In this document: one piece after another, positions 26,134 to 34,299 of the stretch
How positions within the stretch are numbered: position 1 is the stretch's first letter
How the letters are laid out: every line of letters starts with the position of its first letter
Source: an uncultured Raoultella sp.
GTDB lineage: Bacteria; Pseudomonadota; Gammaproteobacteria; Enterobacterales; Enterobacteriaceae
Assembly (NCBI GenBank): GCA_900759445.1
Contig: CAAEVH010000006.1
Coordinates: forward strand, 19,532 to 83,531
Direction of reading: 5' to 3'
Length of the DNA: 64,000 nucleotides
Notes under the pieces: generated by a model
The model's input: only the letters and a program-made list of their open reading frames with translations
Databases searched by the model: none
Told to the model about the DNA's origin: nothing
Translations under genes and position numbers: made by a program

Positions 26134-27044
26134 CGGGTTGCCGCGATGCGCGCCAGCGCCTGGCGCAGCATCGGGGTGGCGAAATCGATAAACTTCCGCA
26201 ACTTAAGAGGTGCCAGCCCGCGGGCGGTATACAGCAGGTGTACCGGCGCAGGCTCCGGTTCCATCGCTTCCAGTATCAGCGTCAGTTCACCGCACGCCAG
26301 ACCATCGATGGCCTGGTAGTGCAGCAGGCGCGCCGCGCCGGCCCCCAGTCGCGCGGCGTCGGCGGCGCTTTCCGGAGTGGTCACGCAGAGCACCGGCTGG
26401 AGCACTACGTGCCGGTCTTCCGCCATCGGCGCCTTAAACCGCCAGCCGCGATAGGGCATCGGTGATTCAATGCCAATGGCCGGCAGTGTGCTCAGCTCAC
26501 GCGGGCACTGCGGGTATCCGTGCTTCTCCAGCAGCGCCGGGTGGGCGCAGGTGACAATACGCATCTCGCCCAGGCGGGTGGCAACCATTCCGCTATCCGG
26601 TAGCGTACCGATACGCACCGCGAGATCGATATGGTCGTCGACCAGGTCGGCATTACGATCGCTGAGCAGCAAACGGACGCGAATTTGCGGGTAACGGGCG
26701 AGAAAAGCGGTGACAACCGGCAAAACATGCTGTCGGCCAAACATCGTCGGAGCCGCGATCGTCAGCTCACCCTTCGGCTGCTGATATTCCCCCGCCGCCT
26801 GGCGCTCGGCCTGGTCAACCTCTTCGAGAATCCGCCGTGCGGCGGCGACATAATCGATACCGGCATCGGTCAGCGTCAGCTTGCGGGTGGTGCGGAGCAG
26901 CAGGCGCACGCCGAGCGTGCTTTCCAGCTCGGCAATATGGCGGCTGATGGTGGTCAACGGCGTATTCAGCGCCCGCGCCGCCGCCGACATGCTGCCCAGT
27001 TCAGTGACTTTTACCAGCAGCGCCATGGCGCTCAAGCGATCCAT
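26130..27044 (-). CDS. LysR-family regulator (CrgA-like group)
   Basis: Regulator of 304 residues. The HTH starts M-D-R-L-S-A-M-A-L-L-V-K-V-T-E-L-G-S-M-S-A-A-A-R and has P-L-T-T-I-S-R-H-I-A-E-L-E as recognition helix. The effector domain is complete. ATG 27044 gives the standard LysR N-terminus; longer in-frame starts run into the promoter region and were rejected. It is divergent from the flavin-binding oxidase-family gene 102 bp away and most likely controls it. CrgA-like LysR proteins often respond to quinones or other electrophiles, but the effector here is unknown. Confidence 0.88.
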   Translation of the reverse strand: MDRLSAMALLVKVTELGSMSAAARALNTPLTTISRHIAELESTLGVRLLLRTTRKLTLTDAGIDYVAAARRILEEVDQAERQAAGEYQQPKGELTIAAPTMFGRQHVLPVVTAFLARYPQIRVRLLLSDRNADLVDDHIDLAVRIGTLPDSGMVATRLGEMRIVTCAHPALLEKHGYPQCPRELSTLPAIGIESPMPYRGWRFKAPMAEDRHVVLQPVLCVTTPESAADAARLGAGAARLLHYQAIDGLACGELTLILEAMEPEPAPVHLLYTARGLAPLKLRKFIDFATPMLRQALARIAATR

Positions 27045-27146
27045 AATTATCCCGTTTTCCGGAAAGATGATTGTCAGTATCGCAGTATTATCATTTATGG
27101 CGGCAGAGTCCATGATGAGCGCAGTCACAGCGCGTTCGGAGGATCT

Positions 27147-27779
27147 ATGCCGGGGGACTTTCTCGATATTGCCATCACGCCTGATGTGATGGACGTTCAA
27201 CATGAAATGGGAAGCGATGGTCTGTGGCAGTCGCCGTATCGCCAGCACAGGGGAGAACGTTTCGGCGCCAGCGAAGAGGAGATGATCGCCACCCGCGACA
27301 GTTTTTATCTGGCAACGCTATCGCAAACCGGCTGGCCCTACATCCAGCATCGCGGCGGGCCGCCGGGTTTTCTCCATCTGCTGGATGATGCCACCCTGGC
27401 GATGGCGGATTTTGGCGGCAACCGGCAGTACATCACCACCGGCAACCTGCGCGGCAGTGACCGGGCCTGCCTGTTTTTGATGGATTACCCGCGCCGCGCC
27501 AGGCTGAAAATCTATGCCACCGTCGAGGTGCTGGCGAAGGACGATGATCCCGGGCTGTTGGCTCGGGTCACGCCGGACAATTACCGCGCCCGGGTGGAGC
27601 GCCTGTTTCGCTTTCATCTGCAGGCGTTTGACTGGAACTGTCCGCAGCACATAACGCCGCGCTACAGCGCCCGACAGGTGGCGGAGTACAGCCAGACGCT
27701 GCAGCAGCGTATCCAGGCGCTGGAGCAGGAAAATCTGAAGCTACAACAACAGTTAACGTTAAAAGGAGAACGACCATGA
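27147..27779 (+). CDS. Pyridoxamine 5'-phosphate oxidase-family flavin-binding protein
   Basis: 210-residue protein with the split-barrel FMN-binding fold. Recognisable pieces are [22 protein letters not shown] and the later L-R-G-S-D-R-A. The last 30 residues form a predicted coiled coil ([14 protein letters not shown]), which is unusual for this fold. The start was chosen at ATG 27147 because CGGAGG precedes it; an upstream extension is antisense to the LysR gene. The stop overlaps the next ATG (ATGA), so the two are coupled. Members reduce or bind flavin-dependent substrates; the substrate is unknown. Confidence 0.85.
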   Translation: MPGDFLDIAITPDVMDVQHEMGSDGLWQSPYRQHRGERFGASEEEMIATRDSFYLATLSQTGWPYIQHRGGPPGFLHLLDDATLAMADFGGNRQYITTGNLRGSDRACLFLMDYPRRARLKIYATVEVLAKDDDPGLLARVTPDNYRARVERLFRFHLQAFDWNCPQHITPRYSARQVAEYSQTLQQRIQALEQENLKLQQQLTLKGERP

Positions 27780-28246
27780 CCGAAGTTCGCCCGCCGCTAC
27801 CGCCGTTTACCCGGGAAAGCGCGCTGCAAAAGGTTCGCGCCGCCGAAGATGGCTGGAACAGCCGCGACGCGCAAAAAGTGGCGCTGGCCTATACGGCCGA
27901 CAGCCAGTGGCGCAACCGCAGTGAGTTTGTCCATGGGCGCGCGGAAATCATCGGCTTCCTGACGCGAAAATGGCAAAAGGAGCAGCAGTACCGGCTGATT
28001 AAGGAGCTGTGGGCGTGGAACGATAACCGTATTGCCGTGCGTTTCGCCTATGAATGGTGTGATGACAGCGGCAGCTGGTTCCGCTCATATGGCAATGAAA
28101 ACTGGGAGTTTGATGAGCATGGCCTGATGCATACCCGCTACGCCTGCATTAACGATCTGCCGATTGCCGCACGGGATCGCCTGTTCCATTGGCCCCAGGG
28201 GCGCCGCCCCGATGACCATCCGGGGCTGAGCGAGCTGGGGCTGTAA
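27776..28246 (+). CDS. DUF1348 / NTF2-like (SnoaL-fold) protein
   Basis: 156-residue protein with the cone-shaped NTF2-like fold. Typical sequence: [18 protein letters not shown] at the N-terminus, F-L-T-R-K-W near residue 60 and [15 protein letters not shown] in the sheet. Such folds can be isomerases, hydratases or binding proteins. It is translationally coupled to the flavin-binding gene, which suggests a joint reaction or complex. The function is not known. Confidence 0.85.
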   Translation: MTEVRPPLPPFTRESALQKVRAAEDGWNSRDAQKVALAYTADSQWRNRSEFVHGRAEIIGFLTRKWQKEQQYRLIKELWAWNDNRIAVRFAYEWCDDSGSWFRSYGNENWEFDEHGLMHTRYACINDLPIAARDRLFHWPQGRRPDDHPGLSELGL

Positions 28247-28263
28247 ACAGGCGATGTGACGGG

Positions 28264-28800
28264 TTAATCGGCTTTCGGGAAGTCGACGACCGTATCATTC
28301 ACCCGGTTCACCATATTGGTGAACAGAATGGCGCTCACCGCGCTGATAATCTCAATCACCTGCTGGTCGCCGAAGCCAGCGTTACGCAGTGCGCTGACGT
28401 CGGCTTCCGGGAGCGTACCGCGAGTGCGCACCAGGGTCTGGACAAACTTGACCAGCGCATCGAGACGGGCATCATCAGTAAACTCGCCGCGGCGCAGGGC
28501 ATGGATTTGCTCGCCGCTGTAACCCGCTTTTTTCGCCATTAAGGTATGCGCCGCCAGGCAGTAATCGCAGCCGGTGGCCTCGCTCACGGCCAGGTTAATC
28601 GCTTCCAGCTGTTTGGCATTCAGGCTGCTTTTACTCAGCATCGCGTTATGCGCCAACGCCTGCTGCAATGCCGCCGGTGAATGACCGCCAATGGTCAGAT
28701 AGGCATTGGGCACTTTACCCATCGCTTTTTTGATCGCACCGAAAATTTCTGCGGCTTTACCGGTGACGTCTTGTTCACGAATATCAGCTAAACGGCTCAT
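28264..28800 (-). CDS. AhpD-like carboxymuconolactone decarboxylase-family peroxidase
   Basis: 178-residue all-helical protein. The redox motif E-A-T-G-C-D-Y-C-L-A-A-H (Cys-X2-Cys-X3-His) around residue 85 is that of alkylhydroperoxidase D-type proteins, which reduce peroxides with a thiol partner. ATG 28800 begins M-S-R-L-A-D-I, a natural family N-terminus; a much longer upstream frame runs over the AraC gene and is not real. It is divergent from an AraC-type gene across 117 bp, which probably regulates it. A gamma-carboxymuconolactone decarboxylase role is unlikely because of the CXXC pair. Confidence 0.88.
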   Translation of the reverse strand: MSRLADIREQDVTGKAAEIFGAIKKAMGKVPNAYLTIGGHSPAALQQALAHNAMLSKSSLNAKQLEAINLAVSEATGCDYCLAAHTLMAKKAGYSGEQIHALRRGEFTDDARLDALVKFVQTLVRTRGTLPEADVSALRNAGFGDQQVIEIISAVSAILFTNMVNRVNDTVVDFPKAD

Positions 28801-28880
28801 GGTGTGCTCCTGTGTTTGTGAGGGTGTGATGTGGCAATGGCGACATGTTAGGGACAGGCGGCGTGCTAGACTGAGGCTCT

Positions 28881-28909
28881 TCGTCTCATTTTTTTGTCTT
28901 ATCGTCTCA
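28881..28909. promoter_or_regulatory. Direct repeats spaced two helical turns, candidate AraC-type site
   Basis: TCGTCTCA occurs at 28881-28888 and 28902-28909, 21 bp apart on the same strand. This is the arrangement used by AraC-type regulators. It lies in the divergent promoter region just before the AraC-type start. Confidence 0.5.
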
Positions 28910-28917
28910 GGAGTGGC

Positions 28918-29823
28918 ATGGACAGTCTCAGTCATCTGTTGGCGCTGCTGGCGCCGCGCTGCGAAGTGAATCTGCACTGCCGGTTTGGCGGTCGCTGGCA
29001 GGCCGGGCATGAGCAGATGCGCAGCGGCGTGGTGCCCTGGCATTTTGTGTTGCGTGGCGAGGGGCGGCTGACGGTCGGCAGGCAAACCCGGCAGATGCGG
29101 GCGGGCGATGTCATCTTGCTCCCGCACGGCTCGCCGCATCTGATGGAAAGTCTGGTGGAGTGGGGGCAGATTCTGCCCGTCGCCCACCGCTTTAACGGGA
29201 CCCTGACCGAGGTCCGAACCGCTACCGACCACGATGCGCTGGAGATGCTGTGCGGCGAATTTTACTTCGGCCCGCACGTCAGCTGGTTATTTGCGGAACC
29301 GGCTGACTTGATTCATCTGCACACCGATGAGCGGGCGGAGTGCCCGGAGCTGGAGCTGCTGCTTAACGTGCTGGTACGGGAGAGCCTGATGGCGCGCCCC
29401 GGCGGCGGGGCTATCGTGCGTAGCCTCGGCGACACGCTGCTGGTTTTGCTGCTGCGTACGCTACTGGGCAGCGAAGCGCCGCCGGAAGGGCTGCTGCGGC
29501 TGATGAGCGATGAACGGCTGATGCCCGCTGTTTTCGCGGTGCTGGAGACGCCGGAGCAGCCCTGGACGCTGGAGAGCATGGCCGCCCGCGCTTTTTTATC
29601 GCGCGCGACCTTCGCCCGGCACTTTGCCCGTGCTTATCACCTCACGCCGCAGGCCTGGCTTTCGCAGCTGCGGATGGCGATGGCTGCGCGCCTGCTGCGC
29701 GTGGAGCGGCAGACCAACCTTGATGTGATTGCCGGGCGCTGTGGGTTTCAGTCGCAGGCCTCGTTCTCGAAGGCGTTTAAAAAACTGTATGGCGTGACGC
29801 CTGGGGAGTGGCGGCGTCGGTAA
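28918..29823 (+). CDS. AraC-family regulator with cupin sensor domain
   Basis: 301-residue regulator. Residues 1-100 form a cupin with H-F-V-L-R-G-E-G-R-L and G-D-V-I-L-L-P-H-G. The C-terminal 100 residues hold two HTHs, including F-L-S-R-A-T-F-A-R-H-F and C-G-F-Q-S-Q-A-S-F-S-K-A-F-K-K. CAGGAG precedes ATG 28918. It is divergent from the AhpD-like gene; cupin-AraC regulators commonly sit next to such redox genes and control them. The effector is unknown. Confidence 0.9.
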   Translation: MDSLSHLLALLAPRCEVNLHCRFGGRWQAGHEQMRSGVVPWHFVLRGEGRLTVGRQTRQMRAGDVILLPHGSPHLMESLVEWGQILPVAHRFNGTLTEVRTATDHDALEMLCGEFYFGPHVSWLFAEPADLIHLHTDERAECPELELLLNVLVRESLMARPGGGAIVRSLGDTLLVLLLRTLLGSEAPPEGLLRLMSDERLMPAVFAVLETPEQPWTLESMAARAFLSRATFARHFARAYHLTPQAWLSQLRMAMAARLLRVERQTNLDVIAGRCGFQSQASFSKAFKKLYGVTPGEWRRR

Positions 29824-29951
29824 GCGGCTGTGTCGTCGAGGCTGGTCGTGACGGCCGGTGCCGCAGCGGCGTAAACACAACATTGTCGTCCGGTTTCCGG
29901 TTGTGACGCGCGGGCCAGCATCCGCCGTATCATTACCAAACCGGAGGAATT

Positions 29952-30020
29952 ATGGATTTCGCACAGCAACAGCAACAGGCGACGCCTGGGCTGCTGGCGC
30001 ATGAAGCCAAACACCGGTAG
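29952..30020 (+). CDS. Possible 22-residue small protein or leader peptide
   Basis: ATG 29952 follows a strong GGAGGAATT ribosome site and opens a 22-codon frame ending TAG at 30018-30020. It is Gln-rich at the start (A-Q-Q-Q-Q-Q-A). No homologue is recognised. It sits in the otherwise empty 304-bp stretch between the AraC-type gene and nlpA, 108 bp before nlpA. It could be a real small protein, a leader peptide, or chance; the ribosome site is the main argument. Confidence 0.35.
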   Translation: MDFAQQQQQATPGLLAHEAKHR

Positions 30021-30068
30021 ATGATTTTATTTCCGGTTGCTGTTTTTGCAGTTTAAAACCTGACCATA

Positions 30069-30106
30069 AAGTCGTTATAGTTTCGGACGAAAAATAATAA
30101 CGACTT
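30069..30106. promoter_or_regulatory. Perfect 10-bp inverted repeat upstream of nlpA
   Basis: AAGTCGTTAT (30069-30078) pairs with ATAACGACTT (30097-30106) over an 18-bp spacer, ending 22 bp before the nlpA start. It is either a two-site operator (centre spacing 28 bp) or a 5' untranslated hairpin. Confidence 0.5.
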
Positions 30107-30127
30107 CTATGGACTGACAGGGTAAAA

Positions 30128-30940
30128 ATGATGAAATTGCGTTTACGGACAGCCGCCGCCGTGGTGCTGGCGGGTCTGCTGCTGGCAGGCTGCGACCAGA
30201 AAGGCAGCGATGCGAAACACATTAAAGTCGGCGTCATCAACGGCGCGGAACAGGATGTAGCGGAAGTGGCTAAAAAGGTCGCCAAAGAGAAATATGGTCT
30301 GGATGTCGAGCTGGTGGGCTTTAGCGGTTCGCTTCTGCCTAACGAAGCGACGAACGCCGGCGATCTGGATGCTAACGTCTTCCAGCACCGGCCGTTCCTG
30401 GCGCAGGATAATAAAGCGCACGGCTACCATCTGGTGGCGGTCGGCAACACCTTCGTGTTTCCTATGGCGGGCTACTCACGCAAAATAAAATCAGTGGCCG
30501 AGCTGCAAGACGGGGCGACTATCGCCATTCCGAACGATCCCACCAACCTGGGCCGCGCGTTACTGCTGTTGCAAAAAGAGCAGCTGATTACCCTGAAGGC
30601 AGGGACTGGCCTGCTGCCTACGGCGGTCGATATCACCGCCAACCCGCGTCACCTGAACATTATGGAGCTGGAAGGGGCGCAGCTGCCGCGCGTGCTGGAC
30701 GACCCGAAAGTGGATGTGGCGATTATCAGCACCACTTATCTTCAGCAGACCGGTCTCTCGCCGGTGCATGACGGGATTTTTATTGAAGATAAAAACTCGC
30801 CGTACGTGAATATCATCGTGGCCCGCGAAGAGAATAAAGACGCGGAAAACGTGAAGGAATTTATGCAGTCCTATCAGTCGCCGGAAGTGGCAAAGGCGGC
30901 AGAGACTATCTTTAACGGTGGTGCGGTTCCCGGCTGGTAA
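30128..30940 (+). CDS. nlpA: NlpA-family (MetQ-like) lipoprotein
   Basis: Inner-membrane lipoprotein of the methionine-binding family, 270 residues (E. coli NlpA 272). The signal ends L-L-A-G-C with lipid Cys22; Asp23 at +2 is the Lol-avoidance residue that retains NlpA in the inner membrane. The binding domain starts I-K-V-G-V-I-N-G-A-E-Q and includes Q-H-R-P-F-L. No metN/metI transporter genes are adjacent, as is normal for nlpA. Start ATG 30128 or the next codon. The EamA gene begins 24 bp later on the same strand and may be co-transcribed. An orphan MetQ paralogue is the alternative name. Confidence 0.85.
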   Translation: MMKLRLRTAAAVVLAGLLLAGCDQKGSDAKHIKVGVINGAEQDVAEVAKKVAKEKYGLDVELVGFSGSLLPNEATNAGDLDANVFQHRPFLAQDNKAHGYHLVAVGNTFVFPMAGYSRKIKSVAELQDGATIAIPNDPTNLGRALLLLQKEQLITLKAGTGLLPTAVDITANPRHLNIMELEGAQLPRVLDDPKVDVAIISTTYLQQTGLSPVHDGIFIEDKNSPYVNIIVAREENKDAENVKEFMQSYQSPEVAKAAETIFNGGAVPGW

Positions 30941-30964
30941 TCGTCAACACAAGGAGAGGTGAAT

Positions 30965-31825
30965 ATGGTCCGGCAGCGTCAGGCGGATTTACTGCTGGTA
31001 GCCGCTACGGTTATCGCCGCATGTGGGTGGATATTTTCTCGCGAAGCCATCGCCGGAATGCCGGTTTTCGCCTTCCTCGGGCTGCGTTTCTTTTTTGCGG
31101 CGCTGCTGCTGCTGCCGTTTTGTCGCGGCTTTCACGTTGAGAGGCGACACTGGCGGCAGATGACGATCGGCGGGCTGTGGTTTGCGCTGAACCTGTGTCT
31201 GTGGATCTACTCGGTCTCGACCACCGCCTCGCTGGGCGAGGGGGCGTTTATCATGAGCCTGTCGATGCTGTTTGTGCCGCTCACCGCATGGGTGATGATG
31301 AAAACACGCCCGGCCCGGGCATACTGGGAGTGCCTGCCGGTCGCGATCGTCGGCCTCGGGCTGCTCAGTCTGCATATGCCGATTGCCTTCCACCCTAGCC
31401 AGGGCTGGTTTCTGCTGACCGCGCTGGTGCAGTCGATCTGGTTTTGCTACACCAGCCGCTGCGCCCGCGATGTGCCCCTGATCCCGCTGACCACCGTGCA
31501 ATTGGCGATTACCGGGGTCGTTGGGCTGGGGATCTCCGCCGCTGTCGAAACCTGGGACCAGCCGTTCACGCTGCCCACTTTCGGCTGGCTGCTGGCCAGT
31601 ATTGTTATCGCCACCAGTCTGCGTTTCGGCCTGCAAATGAAGGGGCAGAAGTACGCGGCGGTGGCGAGCGCTGCGATTATCATGGTGCTGGAGCCGCTGT
31701 TGACGGTCATTGCCGCCGCGCTGTGGTACGGCGAACAGCTGCCGTTGCAAAAGATTATTGGCGGTATGCTGATCCTGGTGGCGCAGCTGTGGTTCCGCTG
31801 GCGGATGCTCAGGCCGTTACGCTAA
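30965..31825 (+). CDS. EamA/DMT-family transporter
   Basis: Predicted inner-membrane metabolite exporter of 286 residues with ten hydrophobic segments in two EamA repeats. AAGGAGAGG is correctly spaced for ATG 30965; a GTG at 30959 is too close to it. It follows nlpA by 24 bp, suggesting one transcript and perhaps an amino-acid-related substrate, though this is only contextual. It is clearly distinct from yicL in the same window. The 3' end overlaps the convergent NUDIX gene by 9 bp. Confidence 0.85.
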   Translation: MVRQRQADLLLVAATVIAACGWIFSREAIAGMPVFAFLGLRFFFAALLLLPFCRGFHVERRHWRQMTIGGLWFALNLCLWIYSVSTTASLGEGAFIMSLSMLFVPLTAWVMMKTRPARAYWECLPVAIVGLGLLSLHMPIAFHPSQGWFLLTALVQSIWFCYTSRCARDVPLIPLTTVQLAITGVVGLGISAAVETWDQPFTLPTFGWLLASIVIATSLRFGLQMKGQKYAAVASAAIIMVLEPLLTVIAAALWYGEQLPLQKIIGGMLILVAQLWFRWRMLRPLR

Positions 31826-32371
31826 ACCGTTATGCTGCTGCGCCATCAGATGCAGCAGCGGCACCAGCGACAGCCCGTCAGGCATCTCGCCGCGGGCGAT
31901 CAGCTGGCTGATTTCGGCGAAGGTAAACCAGCCTGTTTCCATCACCTCATCCTGATCCTCATCCATTCCGACATACGTCAGATCGCGCGCAAGCCAGGTG
32001 ATAAACAGCTGGTCGCTGCTGCCGTAGGAGGGGTTGTAGCGGATAATTTCGGTGGCCTGTTTCGCCTGATAGCCGGTCTCTTCCCGTAGCTCGCGTAGGG
32101 CCGCCGCGCGCGGCTCTTCCCCTTCATCAATACCGCCGGACGGAATAGCCCATACCACCTTATCGATCAGATACCGATAGTGGCGGATCAGCAGCACTTT
32201 GTCCTGCTGCATGGCGACAATCCCCACCGCCGGACGCGGGTAATGGACAGAGTAAAAATCGCGGCGCTCGGCGTCGGTGACGTCGATGGCCACTTTACGC
32301 ATGCTGAACCACGGAGTTTGCGCAATCACTTCGGCGTCGTGCATATCGGCGGCGCTTAGTCTCTTTTTCAT
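31817..32371 (-). CDS. NUDIX hydrolase (ADP-sugar pyrophosphatase-like)
   Basis: 184-residue NUDIX hydrolase that would split a nucleoside diphosphate linked to another group, with Mg2+. The NUDIX box is G-I-D-E-G-E-E-P-R-A-A-A-L-R-E-L-R-E-E-T-G-Y (conserved Gly, Arg-Glu and Glu-Glu residues all present) at about residues 80-101. S-Y-G-S-S-D-Q-L near residue 120 resembles the ADP-ribose pyrophosphatase group. ATG 32371 begins M-K-K-R-L-S; a longer frame start was rejected. It is divergent from the metallo-hydrolase gene. The substrate is not determined. Confidence 0.85.
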   Translation of the reverse strand: MKKRLSAADMHDAEVIAQTPWFSMRKVAIDVTDAERRDFYSVHYPRPAVGIVAMQQDKVLLIRHYRYLIDKVVWAIPSGGIDEGEEPRAAALRELREETGYQAKQATEIIRYNPSYGSSDQLFITWLARDLTYVGMDEDQDEVMETGWFTFAEISQLIARGEMPDGLSLVPLLHLMAQQHNGLA

Positions 32372-32440
32372 CGTAGCCACTTCCTCAGAAAACCCGCGTT
32401 CAGGACACCATAGCCTGGGGCGGATGGCAACCGCAGAAAG

Positions 32441-32480
32441 TTGGCCCAATCTCATCGAACATTGCCCAAATGCCCATATT
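32441..32480. promoter_or_regulatory. Repeated GCCCAA elements, candidate AraC-type site
   Basis: GCCCAA occurs at 32444-32449 and 32464-32469, 20 bp apart, followed by the related GCCCAT at 32472. The spacing of two helical turns and the position upstream of an operon that includes an AraC-type gene suggest an autoregulatory site. Confidence 0.4.
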
Positions 32481-32539
32481 GCGCCAGGCTGGTGGGACGT
32501 ACGATGTTCGCCAGATAACCGCGAAGAGGAGTGAACATC

Positions 32540-33319
32540 ATGAAAATGACCCAGATCCGTAACTCAACTCAGCTTATTGAATATGCAGGGAAAAAGTTCC
32601 TGATTGACCCGATGCTGGCGGATCGTGGCGCCTGGCCGGGATTCCCGGGCACCGCCCGCGCAGCGCTGCGTAATCCGTTGGTCGGGCTGCCTTTTTCCCT
32701 GAAAACTATCATTGATGTCGATGCGGCGATCGTCACCCATACGCATGATGATCATTGGGATGAGGCGGCGATCGCCGCGATCCCGAAAACGCTGCCGGTT
32801 TTTGTGCAGCATGACGGTGATGCCGGGCTGCTGCGTGGACAGGGATTTCAGGATGTCCGTCTGCTGTCGGAAGAGAGCGAGTTTGCCGGCGTCCGTTTAC
32901 AGAAAACCACCTCCGGGCAGCATGGTAGCGACCGCACCTATGCCGTACCGGCTATGGCGGAGCGGCTGGGCGAAGCCTGCGGCGTGGTGTTTCGCCATCC
33001 GCATGAGAAGACGCTGTGGCTGGTCGGCGATACCATCTGGCGTCCTGAAATTGCGGCCGACATGCTACGGCTACGTCCCGATGTCGTGGTGCTGAATGCC
33101 GGGTACGCGCACGTGATTGGATTCGGGCCGATTATCATGGGCAAAGAAGATGTGCTGAAAGCCCATTTCACCCTGCCAGAGGCGAAAATTGTCGCCATCC
33201 ATCTTGAGGCGGTTAATCACTGCCTGCTGAGCCGCGAGGAGCTGCGCGAATACGTGGCGGATAATCAGATTGCCGATTGTGTCAGCATCCCGCAGGATGG
33301 GGAAAGTATGATCTTTTAA
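32540..33319 (+). CDS. Metallo-beta-lactamase-fold hydrolase
   Basis: 259-residue zinc hydrolase. The metal motif T-H-T-H-D-D-H-W-D is at about residue 71, L-V-G-D-T-I-W near residue 160 provides the bridging Asp, and I-H-L-E-A-V-N-H-C holds the later His. ATG 32540 is preferred over an in-frame GTG at 32531 because AGAGGAG is correctly spaced. It resembles the UlaG-like/YtnP-like soluble MBL proteins rather than true beta-lactamases. It is followed 23 bp later by a GlxA-type regulator, so a two-gene operon is likely. The substrate is unknown. Confidence 0.85.
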   Translation: MKMTQIRNSTQLIEYAGKKFLIDPMLADRGAWPGFPGTARAALRNPLVGLPFSLKTIIDVDAAIVTHTHDDHWDEAAIAAIPKTLPVFVQHDGDAGLLRGQGFQDVRLLSEESEFAGVRLQKTTSGQHGSDRTYAVPAMAERLGEACGVVFRHPHEKTLWLVGDTIWRPEIAADMLRLRPDVVVLNAGYAHVIGFGPIIMGKEDVLKAHFTLPEAKIVAIHLEAVNHCLLSREELREYVADNQIADCVSIPQDGESMIF

Positions 33320-33342
33320 GCCCGCCACGGGGAACGGAGAGG

Positions 33343-34299
33343 ATGATGAAATTAACCGATGTCGCGATTGTTGCCGTGGACGGGTTCAGCCCTTTTCACT
33401 ACTCGGTTCCCTGCATGTTGTTTGGCGATAGCGTCTCGGAAACGAAACGCTTTAACCTGCAGATTTGCGCCGAACGGCCGGGATTGTTGACCGCGCGCGA
33501 CGGTTTTGCGCTCAACGCCAGCGCAGATTTCACCGCCCTTGAGCAGGCCGATATCGTGGTGGTGCCTTACTGGGGAGCGGTGCATCAGCGTCCGCCCCAG
33601 TCGCTGCTGGATAGCCTGGTACGGGCTAGGGAGAACGGCGCTGAAATCGTCGGGCTGTGCCTCGGTGCCTTTGTTCTCGGCTATGCCGGGCTGCTGGACG
33701 GCAAACGGGCGGCGACCCACTGGGAGTTTGAACAGGCATTTCAGCAGCAGTTTCCCGAGGTGCGGCTGGATATCAACGCGCTGTACGTTGATGACCAGCG
33801 GATCATTACTTCAGCGGGCACCGCGGCGGCGCTCGACTGCTGTCTGTATATCATTCGCCAGCGTTTCGGCAGCCTCGCGGCGAATCAAATCGCCCGGCGT
33901 ATGATCGTGCCGCCCCATCGTGAAGGGGGCCAGGCGCAGTTTATCGCCCAGCCGGTACCGAAAAATACCCGCGACGCGCGGATTAACGGCCTGCTGGAGT
34001 ATCTCCAGCAGCATATCGCCGAGCCGCACAACCTCGACTCGCTGGCGCAGGTGGTGGCAATGAGCCGGCGCACGCTGACTCGTCACTTTACCCGGGCTAC
34101 CGGCATGAGCATTGCCGACTGGCTGACCATTGAACGTCTACGGCGCAGTCAGCTCCTGCTCGAGGAGGGGAATATGCCCGTCGAGCAGGTGGCGGAGAGC
34201 GTTGGATTCCGCTCCGCCGTGACCTGGCGCCAGCAGTTTAAATCCCGCTTTGGCGTCAGCCCGGCGGAGTGGCGGCGCACCTTTCGCCGCGGCATTTAG
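33343..34299 (+). CDS. GlxA-type regulator: DJ-1/PfpI domain plus AraC HTH
   Basis: 318-residue regulator with a class I glutamine-amidotransferase-like N-terminal domain (G-L-C-L-G-A-F-V-L-G-Y-A-G-L-L with the elbow Cys) and a C-terminal AraC domain (S-R-R-T-L-T-R-H-F and V-G-F-R-S-A-V-T-W-R-Q-Q-F). Two adjacent ATGs at 33343 and 33346 follow GGAGAGG. It is co-directional with the metallo-hydrolase gene and convergent with an alcohol dehydrogenase (4-bp stop overlap). It likely regulates its own operon; the effector is unknown. Confidence 0.88.
   Translation: MMKLTDVAIVAVDGFSPFHYSVPCMLFGDSVSETKRFNLQICAERPGLLTARDGFALNASADFTALEQADIVVVPYWGAVHQRPPQSLLDSLVRARENGAEIVGLCLGAFVLGYAGLLDGKRAATHWEFEQAFQQQFPEVRLDINALYVDDQRIITSAGTAAALDCCLYIIRQRFGSLAANQIARRMIVPPHREGGQAQFIAQPVPKNTRDARINGLLEYLQQHIAEPHNLDSLAQVVAMSRRTLTRHFTRATGMSIADWLTIERLRRSQLLLEEGNMPVEQVAESVGFRSAVTWRQQFKSRFGVSPAEWRRTFRRGI

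Noticed and set aside
25452..26465. 337-codon open frame overlapping the DHA2 exporter
   Set aside because: Out-of-frame reading of the exporter and antisense of the LysR gene; composition typical of a shadow.
28801..29277. Long N-terminal extension of the AhpD-like gene
   Set aside because: It overlaps the divergent AraC-type gene and its promoter; ATG 28800 gives the family N-terminus.
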